A DNA stretch of 28,768 bases from DAOTWP01 sp034435675 (lineage in GTDB: Bacteria; Chloroflexota; Anaerolineae; Aggregatilineales; Phototrophicaceae). How positions within the stretch are numbered: position 1 is the first letter of the stretch; every line of letters begins with the position of its first letter. The notes below the pieces were generated by a model. The model was not told the origin of the DNA. It saw only the letters and a program-made list of their open reading frames with translations, and did not search any database. This document shows, one piece after another, positions 15,230 through 23,232 of the stretch. The stretch lies in contig DAOTWP010000211.1 of NCBI GenBank assembly GCA_034435675.1, forward strand, positions 1 through 28,768. The letters are read 5' to 3'. The position numbers and the translations under genes are program-made.

Positions 15230-15949
15230 TTACCAGGGCTGCACGCCATGCTGTGCCGCGAGCATTTGCCAGTGTTCCGCGCGCGCAGGCACGCTGACCA
15301 GCCGGAAGTCCGGCAGCAGCAGCCCCGTCAGCGCCCCGCCATACACGCAGCGGGTGTCAATGCCGTAGACCACCGTATTGTTGACCTCGTGAATCAGCAC
15401 ATCCATTGTGCCGGTGTAATCGCGGTGTCCCACAATCAGCGGCTTGCCGCCGCTATACTGCGCGTACCAGGGCTGCGGGTACAATTCGGCGATATAGCGC
15501 TCCCCGGCGCTCATGCCCACCAGCACATCGGCGCGCTGCTCGCGCAGCGGCACACCCGGCTCAAAATAGCCATGCACGACTACAGCATCCGGCAGATCGG
15601 CAAACAGGGGCAGTTTGTTGAAGTATTTCAGCGCGGCGGCATATTTGTCATCCAGCAGCCAGCGGGTAATTAGCTGCGACGGCGCAGGTGCTTTGGTACT
15701 GTTGGCATGCAGGTTGAGGTGCTTTTGCTCGTGGTTGCCGCGCAGCGAACGCGCGTTGGGTGTGTGCAGGAAGAACTTGAGCACCTTGCGCGGCTGGGGT
15801 CCACGATCCAGCAGGTCGCCAATGGCGAGAATCTGGTCATCGCGGGTCAGCCCGGCTTTGTCGAGCAGGTCCTCCAATTCATCGTAACAACCATGAATGT
15901 CGGAGATGATCAGCGTGCGCGGTGGCGGGGTAGGCGATGTGGAAGTCAT
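15230..15949 (-). CDS. PPP-family serine/threonine protein phosphatase (metallophosphatase)
   Basis: The product is 239 residues. All PPP metal and catalytic motifs are present: D17-I-H19-G, G44-D45-LLD-R49-G, G71-N72-H73-E74, a later VVHGYFEPG and IVGHRDYTG. These bind two metal ions and hydrolyse phosphomonoesters. The size fits bacterial PrpA/PrpE or Ap4A-hydrolase-like enzymes. ATG 15949 has AAGGA seven bases upstream and is preferred over an in-frame ATG at 15994 that falls before that site. It is divergent from the Ser/Thr kinase gene across about 210 bases, so it may act on that kinase or its substrates; this is inferred from context. No signal peptide is seen. Confidence 0.92.
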   Translation of the reverse strand: MTSTSPTPPPRTLIISDIHGCYDELEDLLDKAGLTRDDQILAIGDLLDRGPQPRKVLKFFLHTPNARSLRGNHEQKHLNLHANSTKAPAPSQLITRWLLDDKYAAALKYFNKLPLFADLPDAVVVHGYFEPGVPLREQRADVLVGMSAGERYIAELYPQPWYAQYSGGKPLIVGHRDYTGTMDVLIHEVNNTVVYGIDTRCVYGGALTGLLLPDFRLVSVPARAEHWQMLAAQHGVQPW

Positions 15950-15996
15950 AGCATAATCCTTAGAGCGTGTCTGTATATTTGTGATTTCTTCCATCG

Positions 15997-16022
15997 CAGG
16001 GGCGAAGCATGTGTCGCCCCTG
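15997..16022. repeat. Dispersed hairpin repeat, copy A
   Basis: CAGGGGCGA (15997-16005) and TCGCCCCTG (16014-16022) form a perfect 9-bp stem with the loop AGCATGTG. It lies in the divergent region between phosphatase and kinase and aligns with copy B at 13169, with compensatory changes in the arms. Confidence 0.65.
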
Positions 16023-16159
16023 CACCAGTCACGGCGGCGGAATTTTTGGACCGCCTCTTATGACAATTCACAAATTTTTCGAACTTTTTGACCGCGCGAT
16101 TGTTACACGTGCGCTACAATACCAGGGTACTGAACAATTCGGAAGCGAGGGCAAAGCCC

Positions 16160-17002
16160 ATGACCGACCAGCTCCTGACCGGGCAGGTCATCCGCGGCTA
16201 TGAGATTTTAGAAAAGATTGGCGAAGGCGGGCAGGGTGCGGTCTATCGCGCTCGTCACACGATCCTCAAACGTATGGTCGCCATCAAAATCATTCGCCCC
16301 GATCTCGCTGACGACTCCGAAACGATCCAGCGTTTCCAGATCGAAATTCGCATTGTGACCAACCTGAACCACCCCTATATTGTGCCGCTGCTGGATCACT
16401 GGCGTGATGACGACGGCATCTACATCGCCTCGCAGTTTATGGGTGGGGGCAGCCTGCGCGCCAGTCTGCGCCGCGAAGGTCCATGGACGCCCGCCCGCGC
16501 CGCTGACATGCTTGACCGGCTGGCAGATGCGCTGGAATGTGCCCATGAGAGCCAGATCGTCCACCGCGATATTAAACCGGATAATATTTTGCTGGATGAC
16601 GGCGGCAATGTCTACCTGACCGATTTTGGCATCGCCAAGCGGCTCAATGCTGACCGCATTACGCTGAGTTATGTCCAGTTGGGATCGCCCGCCTATCTGT
16701 CGCCGGAGCAGATTCTCAACCGGGGAGTATCGGCGCGCACGGACATTTACATGCTGGGGCTGACGCTGTACGAAACACTGGTTGGCGCGCATCCGTTCCC
16801 GGAAAGCACCAACATGAAGCTGATGCTCAAGCAGGTGCGCGACCCACTGCCCTTCCTGCATGAGCGCGCGTCGCTGCTCAACTACGGACTGGCAGTGGCA
16901 CTGGACAGCATTATCCAGAAGGCGACCGCCAAGGATTCCGACGAGCGCTTTGAGTCCGTAACGGAATTTGCCGATGCCTTTCGTGCTGCACTGGAAGGCT
17001 GA
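16160..17002 (+). CDS. Serine/threonine protein kinase (Hanks type), kinase domain only
   Basis: The product is 280 residues and almost entirely one kinase domain. Key residues are the glycine loop G21-E-G-G-Q-G, K43 in VAIKII, the catalytic H135-R-D137 in IVHRDIKPDN, D155-F-G157, and YLSPEQ for the APE position. There is no transmembrane helix and no PASTA, WD or TPR extension, so it should be cytosolic and receive its signal from a partner. ATG 16160 is chosen because GAGG precedes it and the domain starts at once; a longer frame from 16088 adds unrelated sequence. An acetyltransferase starts seven bases after the stop, implying an operon, and a PPP phosphatase is divergent upstream. Confidence 0.93.
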   Translation: MTDQLLTGQVIRGYEILEKIGEGGQGAVYRARHTILKRMVAIKIIRPDLADDSETIQRFQIEIRIVTNLNHPYIVPLLDHWRDDDGIYIASQFMGGGSLRASLRREGPWTPARAADMLDRLADALECAHESQIVHRDIKPDNILLDDGGNVYLTDFGIAKRLNADRITLSYVQLGSPAYLSPEQILNRGVSARTDIYMLGLTLYETLVGAHPFPESTNMKLMLKQVRDPLPFLHERASLLNYGLAVALDSIIQKATAKDSDERFESVTEFADAFRAALEG

Positions 17003-17009
17003 ATGAATT

Positions 17010-17771
17010 ATGCCGGAAGAACTGCCGGAAAGACTGATTGAAGAACTGACGCTGAATGCCCTGCCCGCGCTGCAAACGCTGCATTACGACGGCTGGCTGC
17101 TGCGCTTTGCCGCCGGGCACACGCGCCGCGCCAACGCCGTCACCCCGCTGTACGAATCGCGGTTGCCCGCCGCCGAAAAAATCCCCTACTGCGAACGGCT
17201 GTACCGGCAGGCAGGACTGCCCGTGGTGTTCCGGCTGCTGTCGTTTGAAGATCCCGCGCTGGATGCGGCGCTGGCAGAACGCGGGTACATACTCACCGAT
17301 TCCAATGCGGTGCTGATTCACCATGACCTGAAACGTCTGCCTGCCCCGGCGGAAATCGCAGGCACGACGCTGCGCAGCGCACAGACAGCAGAGACACGCT
17401 GGTTTGACGATTACGCGCGGCTGAGCGACCTGCCGCCTGCCCGCAGCGCTGCCATGCGTGAAATGCTGGCGCGGATCATGCCGCAGCATGTTTATCTGGC
17501 ACTGGAACAGGCGGGGGAACCTGTCGCACTGGCGCTGGGGGTGCTGGAACACAATTGGGTCGGGGTGTTCAATGTGGTGACGCAGCGCGAACAGCGGCGG
17601 CAGGGTCTGGGCGCGGCGCTGATGCTGCATCTGCTGGCGTGGGGGCGCGAACACGGCGCGGGGCAGGCGTATTTGCAGGTGGCGCAGGGCAACATGCCCG
17701 CGCTGCGATTGTATGCGCGGTTGGGTTTCCGCGAAGGCTACCGCTACTGGTATCGCAGTCCGGCGGGGTAG
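17010..17771 (+). CDS. GNAT acetyltransferase, two-lobed
   Basis: The product is 253 residues. The N-terminal half (LHYDGWLLRFAAGHTRRANAVTPLY) matches the degenerate lobe seen in many tandem GNAT proteins. The C-terminal half is a complete GNAT domain with FNVVTQREQRRQGLGAALML (R-R-Q-G-L-G, near residues 195-201) and MPALRLYARLGFREGYRYWY at the end. It should bind acetyl-CoA in the C-lobe; the substrate could be a small amine or a protein. The ATG lies seven bases after the kinase stop. GGAAGG overlaps the end of the kinase gene, which supports cotranslation. A kinase-acetyltransferase pair suggests a shared regulatory target, but nothing in sequence proves it. Confidence 0.88.
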   Translation: MPEELPERLIEELTLNALPALQTLHYDGWLLRFAAGHTRRANAVTPLYESRLPAAEKIPYCERLYRQAGLPVVFRLLSFEDPALDAALAERGYILTDSNAVLIHHDLKRLPAPAEIAGTTLRSAQTAETRWFDDYARLSDLPPARSAAMREMLARIMPQHVYLALEQAGEPVALALGVLEHNWVGVFNVVTQREQRRQGLGAALMLHLLAWGREHGAGQAYLQVAQGNMPALRLYARLGFREGYRYWYRSPAG

Positions 17772-17796
17772 ATAGAGCCGGGAGGTAGTTCCCGCG

Positions 17797-17826
17797 CAGG
17801 GGGTTCACCCCCCTGTTATGCTCTTT
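17797..17826 (+). terminator. Likely terminator of the kinase/GNAT operon
   Basis: CAGGGGG (17797-17803) and CCCCCTG (17809-17815) form a G-C-rich 7-bp stem with a five-base loop, followed by a short T-rich run (TTATGCTCTTTT). It lies 25 bases after the GNAT stop on the same strand. Confidence 0.5.
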
Positions 17827-17831
17827 TGGAC

Positions 17832-17877
17832 ACCCGCAAACGGGTTATTCGCGGCAGCCGCCAACCCGTTCGCGGGT
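17832..17877. repeat. Long inverted repeat (14 of 15 pairs)
   Basis: ACCCGCAAACGGGTT (17832-17846) and AACCCGTTCGCGGGT (17863-17877) pair at 14 of 15 positions around a 16-base loop that itself holds GCGG/CCGC. It lies between convergent genes. It is much longer than needed for termination and may be a palindromic repeat unit. Confidence 0.55.
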
Positions 17878-17937
17878 TTACAGGCAATTGTGCAGGCAGC
17901 GGTTCTGCACCGCTGGCGATGCACGGCGACTCCTCAC

Positions 17938-18345
17938 TTATGCGGCTGATTGCTCGACACGCCAGGGGATCAGCGCGATCAGCAGTTTGGCGACCAGCAC
18001 GACCGCCAGCGCTATTGTGGCGGCACGGGCATCCGGGATCAGGTCAAAACGCACCTCGAACAGTTCGAAGACGATCAGCAGCGCTGCCAGCACGCCCAGC
18101 AGTGCCCCGACGATATTCTCCGGCAGCAGCCATTCCTGCACCCCGCGCATGTGGGTCAGCGGACCGACCGCGCACATGGCGAAGCCCAGCACGGCGACGG
18201 CGATGAAGATTGCCCGCATCTCGGTCAGGACCGGCAGTTCGGTGTTGGTCAGCACTGCCAGCACGAGCAGCGTCGCCAGCACCGCCAGCACGCCAATGAC
18301 CACATTGCTGAGCAGCGGCAGGTGCGCATTCTCATTGGTACGCAT
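17938..18345 (-). CDS. Four-TM membrane protein, unknown function
   Basis: The product is 135 residues starting MRTNENAHLPLLSNVVIG. Four hydrophobic helices are visible (residues about 12-33, 42-62, 75-96, 108-128), separated by short loops with TNTELP, THMRGVQEWLLPEN and RFDLIPDARA. GGGGAGGAG lies about five bases before ATG 18345, which rules out the longer frame upstream. The minus-strand leader contains TACAAT and TATAAC within AT-rich DNA, likely the promoter. No catalytic residues stand out, and it is not recognised. Confidence 0.7.
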   Translation of the reverse strand: MRTNENAHLPLLSNVVIGVLAVLATLLVLAVLTNTELPVLTEMRAIFIAVAVLGFAMCAVGPLTHMRGVQEWLLPENIVGALLGVLAALLIVFELFEVRFDLIPDARAATIALAVVLVAKLLIALIPWRVEQSAA

Positions 18346-18550
18346 TACAGCTCCTCCCCATACGTGCCCTACTGCGCGGAGACACTCCCGCAGGCAGCGT
18401 ATGTTATACACATTGTAATCCTTTTTTCGCGGGCGGGGGTAGTGTAAACGGTCATGTTCGCCCACCCACCCCATCAACGAGCTTTTGCGGCTTTGCCACT
18501 TTGCGATTAGAGTCAGGGGCAGTCCAGCATAACCTTGAGGAGCTGTTCTT

Positions 18551-19780
18551 ATGACCGTACACCCTGCTTCGCTGCGGATTGCTGATGCCGAACACCGCGC
18601 CCGCTGTGATGCCCTGCTGGAGCGCATCAACGACCAGCGGCTCAGCGGCGTGGTGCTGTTTGATGCCGACTACATCAAGTATTACACCGGGTTCGCCTTC
18701 ATCCCCACCGAGCGCCCGATTGCCTTTGCCATGAATGCGCAGGGCGAACGCAGCCTGTTTGTGCCCCGGCTGGAAGTCGAACACGCGCAGGCGAACGCGC
18801 TGGTTGAACATGTCACCTACTATGCCGAATACCCCGGCGACCCGCACCCCGCGCAGGTGCTGGCGGACATGCTGCGCGATATGGGCTTCAGCAGTGCTGC
18901 CGCCGGGGGCAGCGCCGGCATTGCCGCCGACAGCGACGGCTACCCGCACATTTTTGGCTATTATGGACCGGCGCTAAGCGAACTGCTCGGCGTAACCGTA
19001 CAAAACATCCGCCGCGTTGTGGAAACGCAGATGATGGTCAAGTCCCCGGCGGAAATTGCCCTGCTGCGCGAAAGCTGCCGCTGGGCAAACCTGGCGCACA
19101 TGCTGCTTCAGCGCTATACCCTGGTCGGCGCGTCCGAAACGGCAGTCAGCCAGCGCGCCAGCGACGAAGCGACCCGCGCCATGCTCGACGCGATCGGACC
19201 GGTCTACCGCGCACAACCGGGTGTTGGGTCGCCCCACGGCGCGGCAGCGGGTTATCGCGGGCAGATTGGGCGCAACAGTGCCATCCCGCACGCGCTGGCG
19301 AACAACATCACCTTCCAGCGCGGCGATGTGCTGGTGACCGGGGCGACGGCGGCAGTCTGGGGCTATGTGGGCGAACTGGAACGCACGATGATCATTGGCG
19401 AAGCGAGCACCGCGCAGAAGCGCATGTTTGAGCACATGTTGGCGCTGCAAAACATCGCTTTTCGCACGCTGGAAGCGGGCATTCCGTGCAGCGAAGTGGA
19501 TAAAGCCGTCCGCGCCTACTACCGCGAACACGATCTGATGCCCAACTGGCGGCATCATGTCGGGCATGCGATTGGGCTGCGCTATCACGAGTCGCCGTTT
19601 CTGGACATTGGCGACACGACGGTGATGCAGCCGGGCATGGTCTTCACGATTGAGCCGGGCTTGTATGCGCCGGAATTGGGCGGTTTCCGCCACAGCGACA
19701 CGGTGGTGATTACGTCTGACGGCATCGAAATGCTGACGTACTACCCACGTGACCTGGCGAGCCTGACGCTGCCGGGGTAG
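18551..19780 (+). CDS. M24-family protein, creatinase-like (pita-bread fold), metal ligands not conserved
   Basis: The product is 409 residues: an N-terminal creatinase_N domain (about 1-160, with VVLFDADYIKYYTGF) and a C-terminal pita-bread domain. Conserved elements include NSAIPHALANN, HHVGHAIGLRYHESP and TIEPGLYAPELGGF. The five usual metal ligands are not all there: the first Asp region reads VLVTGATAAVWGY, the second reads GELERT instead of SDITRT, and the last Glu is replaced in FRHSDTVVIT. The LERT motif and this loss match creatinase, which hydrolyses creatine without metal, rather than Xaa-Pro peptidase. GAGGAG lies eight bases before the ATG. The substrate is undetermined. Confidence 0.85.
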   Translation: MTVHPASLRIADAEHRARCDALLERINDQRLSGVVLFDADYIKYYTGFAFIPTERPIAFAMNAQGERSLFVPRLEVEHAQANALVEHVTYYAEYPGDPHPAQVLADMLRDMGFSSAAAGGSAGIAADSDGYPHIFGYYGPALSELLGVTVQNIRRVVETQMMVKSPAEIALLRESCRWANLAHMLLQRYTLVGASETAVSQRASDEATRAMLDAIGPVYRAQPGVGSPHGAAAGYRGQIGRNSAIPHALANNITFQRGDVLVTGATAAVWGYVGELERTMIIGEASTAQKRMFEHMLALQNIAFRTLEAGIPCSEVDKAVRAYYREHDLMPNWRHHVGHAIGLRYHESPFLDIGDTTVMQPGMVFTIEPGLYAPELGGFRHSDTVVITSDGIEMLTYYPRDLASLTLPG

Positions 19781-19828
19781 AGGGCAGCAGGAATTTTGCG
19801 CCTCATTTTCCCCCTGCACTGGGTTGAT

Positions 19829-19853
19829 GGAGAGGGGAAGCGACTCCCTCTCC
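19829..19853. terminator. Hairpin between convergent M24 and glycosyltransferase genes
   Basis: GGAGAGGG (19829-19836) and CCCTCTCC (19846-19853) form a perfect 8-bp stem with a nine-base loop GAAGCGACT. There is no U-run on either side. It could be a bidirectional terminator or another small hairpin repeat; the GAAGC in the loop echoes copy A. Confidence 0.4.
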
Positions 19854-19909
19854 GCGATGCACAAGTGCTGCCCGTACCGCAGCGTGGCGAAGATAAGCAA
19901 TAGGGAACG

Positions 19910-21133
19910 TCACAGATAACCGCGCACGATGCCCACGAGCTGCCGCGCGCGGTGGCGGAACGTGTGTTCACCCTGCACACGGGCGTATGCCGCCTGCGCC
20001 AGCGTCTGCCGTTCGCTGTCGTGCGCCAGCAGGTAGCGGTAGCGGTCCAGTGCTTCTGCGCTGCTGTGGACGATCAGCAATTCCTTGCCTGGCTCGAACC
20101 AGTTTTCGATGCCTGCGTAGGGGTTGGCGACGATGCAGCAGCGCATGGCTGCCAGTTCAAACGGGCGCGAAGACGACGAGCCGTAGACGCTGGCGTGTGC
20201 GCGCCGCGTGATGCACAGGTTGATTTTGCTGCGGCAGGCATATTCGCGCAGTTTACTGAAGCTGAGGTACGGCAGCATTTCCGCCCTGCCCAGATCGCCC
20301 AGATTCTTACCGCGCACGGCGAAACGCGCATCCGGCAGCGCCAGCGAGGGTTTGGTAATCATGTCGTCCACCCACTGCGCGCGGTATTCGCGCCCGTGCC
20401 CGTAAAACATCAGGTCAATATCCTGCTGTGGCACATCCACCGGGGCGAACACATCCGGGTCTACGCCGTACCACAGCGTATGCACTGCCCGTGCCCCCAG
20501 CGCCTTGAGGTAAGTTTCACCGCCCGTGCTGTTGCTGATCAGGGCGGTATATTCCGCCGGGTTTGCGCCCTGATAAATGCGGAAGCCGGACGCAAAGCCC
20601 TGCATGTTAGGCAGGCTGGCGGGCACATCGCCGTCAAAATAGAACACCGGCTTGTTATGGCGGCGGATCAGTTCGGCGGGCACGCCCACGAGCTGATTCA
20701 GCGGGACAGTCAGAAAGATCACCGCGTCAATGTCCGGTTCGCGCGTCAGCAGGCGATCCAGATGCCGCAGCCACAGCGGGGCAACCAGCGTTTGCGCCGT
20801 GCGCCGCACTGCTATGTCAGAACGCGACTCCGGCTGCTGCGACTGCTGGGCATCCGTTGGCGCTGCTGCCGCCGACTCGTCCACCTGTGCGGGCGGTTTT
20901 TCGCTGGCGAATTTGCGGTAGGTATCGCGCAGCAGCTTGAAGGCGTCGCCCTGCAAACGGGCGGGGTTTGGCTCGGCGCGCCACCACAGCGACTCAATTG
21001 CCGGACCCTGATAGGGCGTGGCGATGACTTCAACACCGACCTCGTAGAGCGCCTTGAGTAACTGCCACCACGCCGGGGTCGCGCTGAACGGCTGGGTGAG
21101 ATCGAGCGAAGAGACGACAAAAAGCAGTTTCAT
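19910..21133 (-). CDS. CgeB-like glycosyltransferase (GT-B)
   Basis: The product is 407 residues. It starts MKLLFVVSSLDLTQPFSATP, a GT-B first strand. A Gln/Ser/Ala-rich, probably disordered insert occupies about residues 80-106. The C-terminal half has WYGVDPDVFAPVDVPQQDIDLMFYGHG and then INLCITRRAH with GSSSSRPFELAAMRCCIVANP, the layout of CgeB/Glyco_trans_1_2 proteins. The terminal YARVQGEHTFRHRARQLV is the usual closing helix. It probably adds a sugar to a surface or spore-type glycan; donor and acceptor are unknown. GAGG lies about ten bases before the ATG. It follows the recombinase by 12 bases and so is likely in one transcript with it. Confidence 0.82.
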   Translation of the reverse strand: MKLLFVVSSLDLTQPFSATPAWWQLLKALYEVGVEVIATPYQGPAIESLWWRAEPNPARLQGDAFKLLRDTYRKFASEKPPAQVDESAAAAPTDAQQSQQPESRSDIAVRRTAQTLVAPLWLRHLDRLLTREPDIDAVIFLTVPLNQLVGVPAELIRRHNKPVFYFDGDVPASLPNMQGFASGFRIYQGANPAEYTALISNSTGGETYLKALGARAVHTLWYGVDPDVFAPVDVPQQDIDLMFYGHGREYRAQWVDDMITKPSLALPDARFAVRGKNLGDLGRAEMLPYLSFSKLREYACRSKINLCITRRAHASVYGSSSSRPFELAAMRCCIVANPYAGIENWFEPGKELLIVHSSAEALDRYRYLLAHDSERQTLAQAAYARVQGEHTFRHRARQLVGIVRGYL

Positions 21134-21145
21134 AGTGCGTTTGCC

Positions 21146-22147
21146 TCAATACGGAAAATGCAGCTTACTTGCCGCCTTTTTCTTGACTTCTTCGGGGCGG
21201 CGATCATAACGCCGGGTGGTATCCACCGAGCTGTGCCCGACGATGTTCGCCACTGTCGCAATATCCACCCCGCGTTCGAGCATCTCGCCTACAAAGGTGC
21301 GGCGGAAGTCGTGCGGCGAAAAATCGTCCACGCCCGCCCGTGCCGCCCGCTTTTTAAGCATATCGTAGATGCTCTGCGCGGTCATGCGGCGCGCCGTGAC
21401 TTTACCACTTTTGTAGATCGGCGTGAACAGCGGCGCGCCAAACGGGCTGCTCAGCGCCAGCCAGTCGTGCAGCGCCCGCTGCGCCCCGCCCGCCACATAG
21501 ACTGTGCGCTGTTTGCGCCCCTTGCCTGCGCGCACCAGCAGCCTGCCTGTCCGCGGGTCGTAATCGCTCAGGTCCAGCGCGACCAGTTCGGCACGGCGCA
21601 GCCCGCAGGTATACAGCAGTCCAATAATCGCGGCATCGCGCGCGCCTGCCGCCACTACACGTCCCTTCGCGGCGATGTCCGCCTTGCAGGTGCTCACCAG
21701 CGCCAGAATCTCGCCGTCGGTCAGTTCGCGCCCGCTCGGCACAGTGACCGCCTTGATGTTCTGGATGTCTACTGCCCGCTGGTAGTCTTCCGCGCTCAGG
21801 TAGCCCAGTCGCCACGCCTCTTTGAGCACACCGCGCAGGGCGCTCAGCAGCCGGTTGGTCGTCGCGGCGCTGTGCGTTTCTGCCAGGCGGGCGCGCAGGG
21901 CGGCGGTGTGGGGATAGCGCAGCGCGCCCCAGTCCAGCAGCAGAATGTCCACCGTGCGCGGGTCGCCGCCGGTCAGCAGGGCGGCAATGCTGCGCAGCGC
22001 CTGATGCATCACCCGGCGCGAACGCTCCGACGTCAGACTCGCCAGATACACCGCCGCCGGATGGCGATCCAGCGGCAGCGGCGGTGCCTGTGGCAGCGGC
22101 AGGCTGTTCGCTACGGGCTGCGGGGGTGAAAGCTCATGGTCGGTCAT
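21146..22147 (-). CDS. Tyrosine recombinase/integrase (Xer/phage integrase family)
   Basis: The product is 333 residues. An N-terminal proline-rich tail (about 1-30) precedes the SAM-like core-binding domain (about 30-125). The catalytic domain holds every required residue: R184 (CGLRRAE), K209 (GKGRKQR), H279 and R282 (SPHDFRRTF), H305 (VGHSSVDTT) and nucleophile Y314 (TRRYDRR). It should cut and rejoin DNA through a 3'-phosphotyrosine link. It starts at ATG 22147, overlapping the aldo/keto reductase stop as ATGA, an unusual operon position for an integrase. No att-like direct repeats or phage genes flank it. It may be a resident Xer-like enzyme rather than an active mobile-element integrase. 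Confidence 0.92.
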   Translation of the reverse strand: MTDHELSPPQPVANSLPLPQAPPLPLDRHPAAVYLASLTSERSRRVMHQALRSIAALLTGGDPRTVDILLLDWGALRYPHTAALRARLAETHSAATTNRLLSALRGVLKEAWRLGYLSAEDYQRAVDIQNIKAVTVPSGRELTDGEILALVSTCKADIAAKGRVVAAGARDAAIIGLLYTCGLRRAELVALDLSDYDPRTGRLLVRAGKGRKQRTVYVAGGAQRALHDWLALSSPFGAPLFTPIYKSGKVTARRMTAQSIYDMLKKRAARAGVDDFSPHDFRRTFVGEMLERGVDIATVANIVGHSSVDTTRRYDRRPEEVKKKAASKLHFPY

Positions 22148-23163
22148 GGCTTGCGCTGCATGTAATCCTGAATCATGCGGTAGGGGTACAGTTCCGGCAT
22201 GGCGCTGGCGTTATCCAGGGCTGCCAGTTCCTCAGCCGTCAGGTGCAGGTCGGCTGCCAGCAGGTTGTCCTCAAGCTGTGCCATCGTGCGCACGCCCAGA
22301 ATCACGCTGCTGACCGACGGCTGCGCACGCACCCATGCCAGCGCAATCTGCGAGTACGTCGCGCCGCGCTGTTGGGCAATGGTGCCGACAGCATCAATAA
22401 TCGCCCAGTTCAACGGGGTATCGCGCCGCTGCCATGACTCTTCGTGGTGGTCGGCAGCGGTGGCAATACGCCCTGCGTCAGCATCGTGTGGTGCAGCGCC
22501 CCGCTGATACTTGCCGCTCAAAAAGCCGCCGCCCAGCGGTCCCCAGGGCGTCATGCCCAATCCTTCGCTGAGGAACAGATCGGTAAATTCCCACTCGATA
22601 TCGCGCTTGACGAGGCTGTACTGGTACTGCGCCGCCACAAAGCGCGCATAGCTGTTGGCATCGCTGACTGCCAGCGCCTTCATCACCTGCCACGCCTTGA
22701 AGTTCGAAACACCGGTATAGCGCACCTTGCCCGCCTGCACCAGAGCATCAAAGGCGCGCAGCGATTCTTCCAGCGGTGTCAGCGGGTCCCAGCCGTGCAT
22801 GTAATACAGGTCAATGTAATCGGTGTCCAGCCGCCGCAGACTTGCCTCCACCGCCTGTATGATGTGATGGCGCGAAAGCCCCTGTTCGTTGCGATCCGTG
22901 CCCATCGGGAAACGCACTTTGGTCGCGATAATCACCTTGTCGCGTTTGCCCTTGACCGCCTGCCCGACAATCTCTTCACTCGTGCCCCCGGCGTAAACAT
23001 TGGCGGTGTCCAGATGATTGCCGCCCGCATCCAGATAGGCGTGAATGATGTGGCGGGCGTCGTGTGGCGCAGTGCCGCGTGTGCCGTCCTCGCCAAAGAT
23101 CATCGTACCCAGACACAGATCAGATACCAGCAGCCCGGAATTTCCGAGACGGTTGTAGCGCAT
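22144..23163 (-). CDS. Aldo/keto reductase
   Basis: The product is 339 residues with a TIM-barrel pattern. The catalytic tetrad is visible as D52 and Y57 (DTANVYAGGTSEE), K82 (IATKVRF) and H123 (YMHGWD). The late segment with SSVILGVRTMAQLEDNL supplies the NADPH phosphate-binding loop. These enzymes reduce aldehydes or ketones with NADPH; the similarity is to the AKR group near YajO/Tas. ATG 23163 has AAAGGGG eight bases upstream and is preferred over an in-frame TTG at 23181. It overlaps the recombinase gene by four bases and follows the formate-type channel gene by 69 bases on the same strand. Confidence 0.93.
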   Translation of the reverse strand: MRYNRLGNSGLLVSDLCLGTMIFGEDGTRGTAPHDARHIIHAYLDAGGNHLDTANVYAGGTSEEIVGQAVKGKRDKVIIATKVRFPMGTDRNEQGLSRHHIIQAVEASLRRLDTDYIDLYYMHGWDPLTPLEESLRAFDALVQAGKVRYTGVSNFKAWQVMKALAVSDANSYARFVAAQYQYSLVKRDIEWEFTDLFLSEGLGMTPWGPLGGGFLSGKYQRGAAPHDADAGRIATAADHHEESWQRRDTPLNWAIIDAVGTIAQQRGATYSQIALAWVRAQPSVSSVILGVRTMAQLEDNLLAADLHLTAEELAALDNASAMPELYPYRMIQDYMQRKP

Positions 23164-23232
23164 GGTTGCTGCCCCTTTCAAAATTCATATGGTCGGCAAA
23201 TACTGTTCCCGGTGCGCGTGCCACCGGTGCAT

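Noticed and set aside
17826..18447. Plus-strand frames over the four-TM gene.
   Set aside because: They are Ser/Thr/Arg-rich and overlap a minus-strand gene with a strong ribosome site. No family features.
21146..22147. A prophage or integrative element around the tyrosine recombinase.
   Set aside because: Neighbours are metabolic and glycan genes in the same operon, and no phage genes, tRNA target or flanking direct repeats were seen.
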